A DNA stretch of 64,000 bases, taken from an uncultured bacterium. GTDB lineage: Bacteria > Verrucomicrobiota > Kiritimatiellia > CAIKKV01 > CAITUY01. The stretch spans positions 43,767-107,766 of the forward strand of contig CAITUY010000083.1 in the NCBI GenBank assembly GCA_903895695.1, read 5' to 3'. Below the pieces are notes generated by a model. It made no database searches, had not been told where the DNA came from, and saw only the letters and a program-made list of their open reading frames with translations. A program made the translations under genes and the position numbers. Below, piece after piece: positions 35,813 to 43,382 of this stretch (position 1 is the first letter of the stretch; each line of letters begins with the position of its first letter).

Positions 35813-35833
35813 CGGAAGCCGGCCTTTCTATAC

Positions 35834-35877
35834 TTCGTCATGTGACGAAATATAATACTTATCGGCTGGCGTGTCGA
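35834..35877 (-). promoter_or_regulatory. ars operon promoter with operator-like inverted repeat
   Basis: Minus-strand TCGACA (35872-35877), 17-base spacer, TATATT (35849-35854): 5 of 6 in both boxes. Directly downstream TTCGTCA-CA-TGACGAA (35834-35849) is a perfect 7-bp inverted repeat that touches the -10, a typical place for an ArsR operator. This is the strongest promoter seen in the window. Confidence 0.75.
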
Positions 35878-36031
35878 GGAACGATTCACGTCGAACCTTT
35901 TGGTGGGCGGGGCCAACTGTTCACTGTTCACTGTTTACCGTTTACGGTTCACTTTCCCCGCAGCCCCTGATTGCGCCGGGCACGGCGGCATGATATAGAC
36001 GCCTCCCGGAGACTTCACGGAGGGCGGGGAC

Positions 36032-37585
36032 ATGGGTGCAGGTCTATATCTCGGCGAGTGGACGATTGCGCTCGGGGGCAGCCGATTCGACTTGTTCGAT
36101 CTGGTCTGGCGGGCCGCGACGCTGCTGGCGCTCTACGCCGGGTTCACCGTGCTGCAGCGCTCCCTCAAGCGCGTCACGATGCTGCGGCGCGCGCGGCTGC
36201 AGATCAACCTGCTCGTGCTGAGCCTGCTGTTCCTCCTGCTGCTCACGCCACAACTGGGCCAACTGCCCCATCACATTCTCACCGGCGTCACGGTGGCCGC
36301 GGTGTTCCTGACGGTCTCGGTCGGCCTGCAGTTCCTGGACATCGTGGCATTCGACTGGACGGCCCGCTGGCAGAGGACCCCGCCGATGCCGCTGGTCATA
36401 CGCGATATCGGCCGTTGGCTGCTGACGCTGCTCGTGCTTGCCCTGCTTGTGCGCTACTATTTCCCGGGAGTAAACTTCAATGTGCTGGCCGTGTCGTCGC
36501 TGGTCGTCGGCTACGTGGTCGCCAATGCCACGCAGGATACGCTGGGAAACCTGATCGCCGGCGTGGCGTTAAACGCCGAGCGGCCGTTCCATATCGGCGA
36601 CTGGGTTACGATGAGCGGCCATACCGGCGTGGTGGTCGACACCACGTGGCGCGCCACGCGGCTGCGAACGCGTACGGACGACTACGTCGTGATCCCGAAC
36701 AGCGCAATCGCCAAGGATGCTATTATCAATTTCTCCCGGCCGACCAGCTGCCACGGGTGCCAGGTGGAGTTCGGCGTCAGTTACGACACGCCGCCCAACA
36801 AGGTGCGCGAAACGATCTGCGCCGCGCTGGCCGGCATCGCCGAGGTTCGCCGGGACCCGCCGCCGCAAATCTTCCTGAAGGCGTACGGCGACTCGTCCAT
36901 CAATTTCATGGTCAGGTGCTTCATCGACGACTACGCGCACCTGGAGGTGGTTCACAGTCTGGTCATGGACCGTATCTGGTATGCCTTCAAACGGGACGGG
37001 ATCAACATCCCGTTCCCGATCCGCGATGTCCGCTGGCGTGACGCGCGCCTCGACGAGGCGCAACAGGCGGCCGCCGAACTGGCCGCGAAACGACAGTTGC
37101 TGGAGAGTTCCGATCTGCTGCAGTCCCTGTCGCCGGACGAGATGGGGCGGCTGGCAGCCGAGGTATCGGATGTCCCGTACGCCGCCGGCGAGACGTTGTT
37201 CCGGCAAGGGGACCCGGGCGATACGTTCTATCTGGTGCGTCGCGGTCTTGTCGAGGTCCTGGCTATGCAGGATGCAGGGACCGAGGTGCCGGTGGCGCAC
37301 CTGGGGCCGGGCGCGTTCTTCGGCGAGATGTCGCTGCTGACGGGCGAGCCCCGATCGGCGACGATCCGGGCGGAGACCGACGCCTTGGTGTTGGCGGTCG
37401 GCAAGGGCCAGTTCTCGAATTTGCTGCAAAGTGATCCGGGTCTGGCGGCGCGCCTGGCGGCCGTCATTGAGGCCCGCCACGCCGATCGCCAGGCCAAGGT
37501 GACGGCCCAAGCCGTGGCGGACGCGGCTGTTCTGGCCCGCGAACCGCTGCTGGATCGCATCCGGCGATTCTTTGGCATGGCGTGA
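36032..37585 (+). CDS. MscS-family channel with C-terminal cyclic-nucleotide-binding domain
   Basis: A 517-residue protein. Four or five membrane segments fill residues 1-180, and the pore-lining and beta domain of MscS follow (SSLVVGYVVANATQDTLGNL, then IGDWVTMSG and VVIPNSAIAKDAIINFSRP). Residues about 365-490 form a cyclic-nucleotide-binding domain, with the phosphate-binding cassette FFGEMSLLTGEPRSATIRA. This is the bCNG layout: an MscS channel gated or tuned by cAMP/cGMP rather than tension. GGAGGG precedes the ATG. The stop lies 6 bases from the convergent permease gene. Confidence 0.9.
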   Translation: MGAGLYLGEWTIALGGSRFDLFDLVWRAATLLALYAGFTVLQRSLKRVTMLRRARLQINLLVLSLLFLLLLTPQLGQLPHHILTGVTVAAVFLTVSVGLQFLDIVAFDWTARWQRTPPMPLVIRDIGRWLLTLLVLALLVRYYFPGVNFNVLAVSSLVVGYVVANATQDTLGNLIAGVALNAERPFHIGDWVTMSGHTGVVVDTTWRATRLRTRTDDYVVIPNSAIAKDAIINFSRPTSCHGCQVEFGVSYDTPPNKVRETICAALAGIAEVRRDPPPQIFLKAYGDSSINFMVRCFIDDYAHLEVVHSLVMDRIWYAFKRDGINIPFPIRDVRWRDARLDEAQQAAAELAAKRQLLESSDLLQSLSPDEMGRLAAEVSDVPYAAGETLFRQGDPGDTFYLVRRGLVEVLAMQDAGTEVPVAHLGPGAFFGEMSLLTGEPRSATIRAETDALVLAVGKGQFSNLLQSDPGLAARLAAVIEARHADRQAKVTAQAVADAAVLAREPLLDRIRRFFGMA

Positions 37586-37591
37586 GCCGCT

Positions 37592-38332
37592 TCAGAACAG
37601 CAGGTTGATTGCACCGGCCGCGGCCAGGATCTGGACCAGCCAGGCGAATGCCTTTTCCGGGATGCGCTTGGCGAACCGGATGCCGAGCCAGCCGCCCACG
37701 AGAATGAACGGCGCCAGCATGGCGTTGAATTCCAGGGAGGCGGACGTGATGAGCCCTAGATGGGCGCTGAACGGCACCTTGAACACGTTGAACAATAAGA
37801 AGAACCAGGCGCTGGTGCCGAGGAAGACGTTCTTGGGCAGGCGCATCATCAGCAGGTAAATCACCATGACGGGGCCGGCCGCATTGGCCACCATCGTCGT
37901 GAAACCGGCCATTAACCCCACGACGGCCGCGAACCGGCGGGACTCCGGAAGCGCCTCCAGGAACGCGGGCTTGAGCGAGCGCCAGATGCTGAGCGCCAGC
38001 ATGGCCAGCACGATGATGCCGATCAGGGGTCGAATGTGTGCATCGTCCAGGCGACCCAGGGCCATCCAGCCGAGTACGATGCCGGCCATGGTCCAGGGCG
38101 CCAATCGGAAGAGGTGCTTCCATGACGCGTGATGGTGGTAGTACGCAACACCCAGGATATCGCCGACGATCAACATCGGCAGAATCAGCCCGGTGGATTG
38201 CTTGGCCGGGATCACGGTCGCCACGAGCAGGATTGCCAGCATGCCGACGCCGGGCAGGCCCGTCTTCGACAGGCCGATAACGAGCGCACCGACTGCGAGC
38301 ACAACCCATTGACATCCATGCACGTCCAGCAT
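37592..38332 (-). CDS. TSUP (TauE/SafE) family membrane permease
   Basis: A 246-residue protein with seven or eight hydrophobic segments. Family features: VVLAVGALVIGLSKTGLPGV near the N-terminus and MAGFTTMVANAAGPVMVIYL in the middle, the two half-repeats of TSUP proteins. Members export or import organosulfur anions or sulfite. AGGAG lies 9 bases before the ATG. It is a single gene, convergent with the channel gene. The substrate is not evident. Confidence 0.88.
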   Translation of the reverse strand: MLDVHGCQWVVLAVGALVIGLSKTGLPGVGMLAILLVATVIPAKQSTGLILPMLIVGDILGVAYYHHHASWKHLFRLAPWTMAGIVLGWMALGRLDDAHIRPLIGIIVLAMLALSIWRSLKPAFLEALPESRRFAAVVGLMAGFTTMVANAAGPVMVIYLLMMRLPKNVFLGTSAWFFLLFNVFKVPFSAHLGLITSASLEFNAMLAPFILVGGWLGIRFAKRIPEKAFAWLVQILAAAGAINLLF

Positions 38333-38414
38333 GACAATAGTCTCCTGAAAAAGAACAGTTGATTAGACTGGACGCGGGTGCGCCTGTCAAGCGACGCGCC
38401 ACGGGTGAGGCAGC

Positions 38415-39656
38415 ATGGGTTGCAGCATGAAGAGCAGAAGAGAGAACCTCGGAGCAGGAATCCTGCGGTTCGTCGCGGCTTTGTTCTTCGGCCTTGCGGC
38501 GACGATCCAGGCCCAGCCGACCAACGCCCCGATCGACTGGGACAAGGCGCGCGTCTTGGGTCACCGCTACGAACGGGGCGAGCACCTGACCGACGACGAA
38601 CTGGCCCTCCTCCAAGCCTCGCGCGATGAGCGGGCGCGGCGCCTGGGCGAGGGCGCGCCGCCCGTGACCGACATCTTCACCAACAGAAACCGTAGCCTGA
38701 TCTCGCTCATTCCGCTCACCGTCCTCGCCCAGGGCGAGACGTACAAGGGGGCCGACGGCGGCCTTTACGGGCAGGGCCGCAACACGCCGCCGCCGGAGCT
38801 GGAGGCGGCCATGCGCAAGGCGCTCGGCACGGTGGCGCCGCGCGACATCGACGGGCGTCCCGACAAGTCCGGCCTGATCGTCCTGCTCTCCATCGGGATG
38901 TCCAACACCACCCAGGAATTTGAGCGTTTCAAGGAACTCGCCGAGGGTGATCGCGCCAAATCCGATGCCTTGATCATCGTCGACGGCGCCCAGTCCGGGT
39001 GTGACGCCGGGACTTGGGATCCCGCCAATCCCGAGTCGTTCGAAATCTGGCGCGAGCTGGAGCGACGGCTGAAGATGTCGGGGGTTACGGCGCCGCAAGT
39101 GCAGGTGCTCTGGCTCAAACAGGCCCGCCAGCAGCCGGCCCTGTACGGCGAGTTCCCCGGACATGTTGACGAGCTTAAGGAGCATCTCATCGCCATCCTG
39201 CAGGAGGCGCGCCGCCGGTTTCCAAATCTGCAAATCGCCTATCTTTCGAGCCGCACGTATGCGGGCTATGCCAAGACTACGCTCAGCCCCGAGCCCTACG
39301 CGTACGAAAGCGCGTTCGCCGTGCGGGGTGTCATTCTCGACCAGATGCGGGGCGACAAGAAATTGAACCTCGATCCCGAGCAGGGACCGATCCGGGCACC
39401 GGTCGTGATGTGGGGCCCGTATCTGTGGACGGACGGCGCCAAGGCGCGCGAGGATGGTCTGACGTGGCTACCCCGGGACGTGGAACGCGACGGCGTGCAT
39501 CCCTCGGCGTCGGGCCGTGACAAGGTCGCCCACCTGTTACTCGACTTCTTCAAGACGAATCCGCTGGCGATGCCGTGGTTCACGGGCCGGGGACTGGACC
39601 TCCAGCCCGCCGAATCGATCCAGCCGCACAAGCCGGTGTCCCCGGAAGCGCTCTAA
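38415..39656 (+). CDS. Exported SGNH-hydrolase-like protein
   Basis: A 413-residue protein with an N-terminal signal (FVAALFFGLAATIQAQ). The mature part has LIVLLSIGMSNTTQEF as a possible SGNH block I, with Ser in GMSNT, and a clear block V near the C-terminus, ERDGVHPSASGRDKVAHLLL (Asp-x-x-His). GDSL/SGNH enzymes hydrolyse esters, often acetyl groups on sugars. Block I is atypical, so catalysis is not certain. The next gene starts 3 bases after the stop. GAGG precedes the ATG; a second ATG lies 4 codons on. Confidence 0.65.
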   Translation: MGCSMKSRRENLGAGILRFVAALFFGLAATIQAQPTNAPIDWDKARVLGHRYERGEHLTDDELALLQASRDERARRLGEGAPPVTDIFTNRNRSLISLIPLTVLAQGETYKGADGGLYGQGRNTPPPELEAAMRKALGTVAPRDIDGRPDKSGLIVLLSIGMSNTTQEFERFKELAEGDRAKSDALIIVDGAQSGCDAGTWDPANPESFEIWRELERRLKMSGVTAPQVQVLWLKQARQQPALYGEFPGHVDELKEHLIAILQEARRRFPNLQIAYLSSRTYAGYAKTTLSPEPYAYESAFAVRGVILDQMRGDKKLNLDPEQGPIRAPVVMWGPYLWTDGAKAREDGLTWLPRDVERDGVHPSASGRDKVAHLLLDFFKTNPLAMPWFTGRGLDLQPAESIQPHKPVSPEAL

Positions 39657-39658
39657 GT

Positions 39659-40531
39659 GTGAATAATCCGCTCTTCCGTCCGCCCGCCGAGGCCGACAGC
39701 CTGATTCTTCAAGTAGACCAGGGGTGCCCGTACAATCGGTGCACCTTTTGCGGCATGTACCGCGGCGTCCAGTACCGGCGACTCGACACAACCGAGATTC
39801 GCCGCCTGCTGGATGGCGCGGCGCGCCACGCCGCCGGGGTCCGGCGCATCTTCTTGGCCGACGGCGACGTCATGCGCCGGCCGTTCGCGGAATTGCGCGC
39901 GATCCTGGCCGAACTGGCCGTCCGCTTCTCTGATTTAGCGCGCGTCAATACATACGCTACCGGAAGCGCCATTGCCGCCAAGACGGACGGCGAACTGGCG
40001 GAATTGCGGGCGCTCAAGCTGCACACGCTTTATCTGGGACTGGAAAGCGGCGACGCGGAAACCCTGCGGCGCGTTCGCAAGGGCGAAGAGATCGAAACCA
40101 TGATTGGCGCGGCCGCCCGCGCCCAGGCGGCCGGGCTACGGTTGTCCGTCATGGTGCTGCTCGGGTTGGGCGGCCGGGAGCGGACGCGCGAGCATGCGGC
40201 GGCCACGGCCGACGCGCTCAACCGCATGCAGCCGCGCCTGCTGTCGGCCCTGCGCGCGATTCCCGTGCCTGGCACCGAGTTGTACGACGACGTCCGTGCC
40301 GGACGTTTTGCCCAGGTTTCCGAGCGGGGCGCGGTTGAGGAGCTCCGGCTGATGGTCGGGCGCCTGGAACTGACCAATACGGTCTTCCGCGCCAATCATA
40401 CCTCGAACGTCGTTCCGCTCGAAGCGCGCTTTCCGCGCGACAAGGCGGTCTTGCTGGAGCAACTCGACGCCGTGTTGGCGGCAGGCGGGCTTGACGCCGC
40501 GGGTCCCGGCCCGCAGCCGCTCTGGCTGTGA
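39659..40531 (+). CDS. Radical SAM protein
   Basis: A 290-residue radical SAM protein. The cluster motif is CPYNRCTFC, which has spacing CX4CX2C rather than the usual CX3CX2C; this spacing occurs in a family with GC-x-x-N-x-C-x-FC-x-MY. Further features are FLADGDVMRRP, YLGLESGDAETLRRVRKG, which is the SAM-binding GLESG strand, and MVLLGLGGRERTREH. It starts at a GTG 3 bases after the preceding stop, so it depends on translational coupling. The reaction is unknown. Confidence 0.82.
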   Translation: MNNPLFRPPAEADSLILQVDQGCPYNRCTFCGMYRGVQYRRLDTTEIRRLLDGAARHAAGVRRIFLADGDVMRRPFAELRAILAELAVRFSDLARVNTYATGSAIAAKTDGELAELRALKLHTLYLGLESGDAETLRRVRKGEEIETMIGAAARAQAAGLRLSVMVLLGLGGRERTREHAAATADALNRMQPRLLSALRAIPVPGTELYDDVRAGRFAQVSERGAVEELRLMVGRLELTNTVFRANHTSNVVPLEARFPRDKAVLLEQLDAVLAAGGLDAAGPGPQPLWL

Positions 40532-40545
40532 GACAAGGCGCCGCC

Positions 40546-41757
40546 TCATGCCAACATCTCGAACAGCGGCGACAATTCGATGTCGCGACCGGGGCGGGCC
40601 CACGGGGTGCCAATTTCCGTCGGCAGGGCCATTTGATCGTAACAGCGCTGCAACACGTCCGCCAACCCGTCGACATGCACCAGGGCGCTGTCGCCACGCG
40701 GGCTCGTGTGAACCAGCGACGCGGGGAAATTCGTCACCGCCGTCGATTCCTGGGCCGCCAGAACGCAGGCGGTATGTGAGGACGCCGCCTCGATACCGCA
40801 CGGCCCGGGTACGCCGGAGCGCGCGCCGGCAATCGCCGTCCAGAGTTTCGTCTCGTGTCCCTCCGGCGAGCCGTAGTCCTTGACCTCACCATTCGTGAAG
40901 GTCGCCACAAAGCGCTCGCCGTCCACGCCGCCGAAGGTGACGACGGCATTCTCGAATTCGAAGCGGCAGATAGGATTGACGTTTGTCTCCACGGCGTGGG
41001 ATACGGTGAAGAACACTTCCGCGCCCTGGGCACATTGAAGCCGGATCAGGGCGGTGTCGTAAGTCTCGATGGCGTTGGCCCGGTAGAGTTCGGCCGTGAG
41101 CGTGTCGGGCTGAAGACTGCGATCCATCCGTTCGCCGAGCAGGAACAGCATGTTGTGGAGGTAGTGCGCGGCGGCGTTGTTGACGGGCGAATCGAGCACC
41201 CACCGGCCCTGGTCGTCGTGCAGGCGGCCGGCCCAGTGGTTGCGGCCATAATAGGCCAGGTCGCGCGGCCACTGGACGATCGTCTTGAGGCGGAGCGGCG
41301 CGCCCAGGCGGCCGGCGAGGATGTCGCGCTTGAGGGCGAGCACGGCTTCGCTGTACGACCACTGGTACCCGACTGAGACCTGGCGGCCGGCGCGCTCGCG
41401 GGCGGCGAGCATGGCGCGTAGGTCGGTTGCGCTGGCGCAGAGGGGCTTCTCGCAAAGCACGTGGGCGCCACGCGCCAGGGCGGCGCACGAGTGCGGGGCG
41501 TGGAGCGAGATCGGCGTGGAGAGCACGACGAGGTCGGCCGGAATTGTGGCCACGGCCTCGTCGAACGAGGCCAGGACGGGAATGCCCCGGGCCTTGAGTT
41601 CTTCCAGTCGCTGGCACGACTGCGGCGCCGGGTCGGCGGCGCCCACAAGTTCCGCGCCATACCCGGCACCGTGGTCCAGCATGGCATGCACGTACATGTT
41701 GCCGTACCCGCCGATGCCGCCCAGCAGCACGCGAACGGGCTTTGGATCTGCACTCAT
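40546..41757 (-). CDS. Gfo/Idh/MocA-family oxidoreductase
   Basis: A 403-residue NAD(P)-dependent sugar oxidoreductase-like protein. The Rossmann motif GGIGGYGNMYVHAM is at the N-terminus, then STPISLHAPHSCAALARGAH and CEKPLCA with the EKP motif, and a C-terminal beta sheet domain with NNAAAHYLHNMLFLLGE. GGAAG precedes the ATG. It is a single gene, convergent with the radical SAM gene (14-base gap). The substrate, probably a cyclitol or hexose derivative, cannot be read from the sequence. Confidence 0.88.
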   Translation of the reverse strand: MSADPKPVRVLLGGIGGYGNMYVHAMLDHGAGYGAELVGAADPAPQSCQRLEELKARGIPVLASFDEAVATIPADLVVLSTPISLHAPHSCAALARGAHVLCEKPLCASATDLRAMLAARERAGRQVSVGYQWSYSEAVLALKRDILAGRLGAPLRLKTIVQWPRDLAYYGRNHWAGRLHDDQGRWVLDSPVNNAAAHYLHNMLFLLGERMDRSLQPDTLTAELYRANAIETYDTALIRLQCAQGAEVFFTVSHAVETNVNPICRFEFENAVVTFGGVDGERFVATFTNGEVKDYGSPEGHETKLWTAIAGARSGVPGPCGIEAASSHTACVLAAQESTAVTNFPASLVHTSPRGDSALVHVDGLADVLQRCYDQMALPTEIGTPWARPGRDIELSPLFEMLA

Positions 41758-42132
41758 GGAGCTTCCTTTCAAAAACGTGTCAGCATAGCGCAGGCGGTTG
41801 GATGGCCGCACGCATGTTCTTGGGAGGTAACGCCTGCCCGCGCACACATTCAACAGACCCCAACGCACCCTGTCGCGTCTCACGACCAGGTCGGCGGCGC
41901 TTCGGTCTGGACCACGGCCTTGCCAGACAGCGGTGCACCCCGGCGTGCGCCAGGCAGTCGCGCCGTTCCGCTGGCCCCGGAAGGCAGTTGCGGGTGCGCG
42001 GCAGAATGGCTAGATTATTAATTATGTTTCTTAAAGGAATGGGACGCACATCCATCAACTGGCGGCAGCTTACTGCCGGGCGAAGATGCGTGCGGCAGCG
42101 CCGCAAACGGGACAGCAGGGACTGGAGGCAGA
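41758..42132. other. Intergenic region with candidate promoter of the YhcG gene
   Basis: About 375 bases without a supported gene. TTGCGG (41988-41993), 17-base spacer, TAGATT (42011-42016) on the plus strand sits before an AT-rich stretch (ATTATTAATTATG) and could drive the nuclease gene. Nothing else is recognised. Confidence 0.3.
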
Positions 42133-43335
42133 ATGAACCCGCACACTTCACGGACCGCAGTGAAATTGGACAACAGAAAGGCCGAGGGTGGTCTATATCA
42201 GCGCATCCGGCTGATATTGGAGTCAGCGAGGATTTCCGTATCCCGGTCGGTTAACACGACCCAGGTAGCGGCAAATTGGTTGATTGGACAGGAAATTGTC
42301 GAAGACGAGCAGAGCGGAAGTTGGCGGGCAGAGTATGGCAAGAAGGTCCTGAAAGAACTCTCCAGCCGTCTGCGCAGGGAGTATGGCAACGGCTATTCGG
42401 TCGACAACTTGGAGCTCTTTCGGCGGTTCTACCGTGAGTACCCCAGCTTGAATTCCGACGCACTGCGTCGGAATTCGGCTACCCGCAGGAAATCCGACGC
42501 ACTGCGTCGGAAATTGATTCGCCAGGCCTCAGCCTCGGGGCCGGCGCCGAGGCAGCTCGACGTGGAAGGCAACTCCTGGAAGCCCGGCCAGCTTCATCCG
42601 AATTTGTCCTGGACTCACTACCGGACGCTTCTTCGTGTGGACAAACCGCAGGCGCGGGCGTTCTATGAGATCGAGGCGACCAAGAACAACTGGGCGGCAC
42701 GCGAACTGGAGCGGCAGATAAGCAGTCTGCTCTATGAGCGGCTGGCAATGAGTCGAGACAAGAAGGGCCTCATGCATTTGGCCACGAAGGGACACGTGGT
42801 CCAGAAGCCGACCGATGTGTTCAAGGATCCCGTGGTTATCGAGTTCTTGGGGCTGCCCGAATCGCACAAGATTGTGGAGAGCCATTTGGAAAGGGCTCTA
42901 ATCAGCAATATGCAGGCATTCTTGCTCGAACTAGGCAAGGGGTTCGCCTTCGTGGCACGGCAGGAACGCATCACGTTGGACGGCGACCATTTCTATGCCG
43001 ACCTCGTTTTCTACCATACGATTCTCAAGTGTTACGTGATCGTGGACCTCAAGACCGGTAAACTCACGCATCAGGACTTGGGCCAGATGCAGTTGTACGT
43101 CCACTATTACGATCGCGAGCGACGTACGCCGGGAGACAACCCCACGCTGGGTCTGCTCCTCTGCGCTGAGAAGAATGACGCTGTCGTGCGATATACGCTT
43201 GGCGAGGAGCAAGAAAGGCGGATCTTCGCAGGCCGCTACAGAACATTACTGCCAACCGAAACTGAACTCCGAGCCAGGATGCGGCGCGAAGTCAGAGCCC
43301 TGAGTGGACCATCAAGAGATGGAGATACGCCGTAA
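42133..43335 (+). CDS. YhcG/DUF1016-family PD-(D/E)XK nuclease
   Basis: A 400-residue protein of the YhcG family. Residues 1-105 are the helical DUF1016 N-terminal domain (YGKKVLKELSSRLRREYGNG, then YSVDNLELFRRFY). LSWTHYRTLLRV begins the second part. The PD-(D/E)XK core is FYADLVFYH ... YVIVDLKTGKL, with Asp290, Asp305 and Lys307. YhcG proteins are proposed genome-defence or recombination nucleases, often near restriction systems. The linker (about 107-127) is encoded by two palindromes. GGAGG precedes the ATG. Confidence 0.88.
   Translation: MNPHTSRTAVKLDNRKAEGGLYQRIRLILESARISVSRSVNTTQVAANWLIGQEIVEDEQSGSWRAEYGKKVLKELSSRLRREYGNGYSVDNLELFRRFYREYPSLNSDALRRNSATRRKSDALRRKLIRQASASGPAPRQLDVEGNSWKPGQLHPNLSWTHYRTLLRVDKPQARAFYEIEATKNNWAARELERQISSLLYERLAMSRDKKGLMHLATKGHVVQKPTDVFKDPVVIEFLGLPESHKIVESHLERALISNMQAFLLELGKGFAFVARQERITLDGDHFYADLVFYHTILKCYVIVDLKTGKLTHQDLGQMQLYVHYYDRERRTPGDNPTLGLLLCAEKNDAVVRYTLGEEQERRIFAGRYRTLLPTETELRARMRREVRALSGPSRDGDTP
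42451..42511. repeat. Two in-frame palindromes in the YhcG linker
   Basis: AATTCCGACGCA-C-TGCGTCGGAATT (42451-42475, perfect 12-bp arms) and TCCGACGCA-C-TGCGTCGGA (42493-42511). Together they encode NSDALRRNSATRRKSDALRR between the two YhcG domains. Confidence 0.75.
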
Positions 43336-43382
43336 GCCCAGGCCGGAGCAAGGTCCAGCGGTGAACGCAGTCTCCGTCCATC

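Noticed and set aside
38415..39656. Sialate O-acetylesterase for the SGNH-like protein
   Set aside because: Block I is atypical and no substrate-specific motif is visible; only the SGNH-like label is justified.
41758..42132. Small gene before the YhcG nuclease
   Set aside because: Open frames there lack an SD and have no recognisable product.
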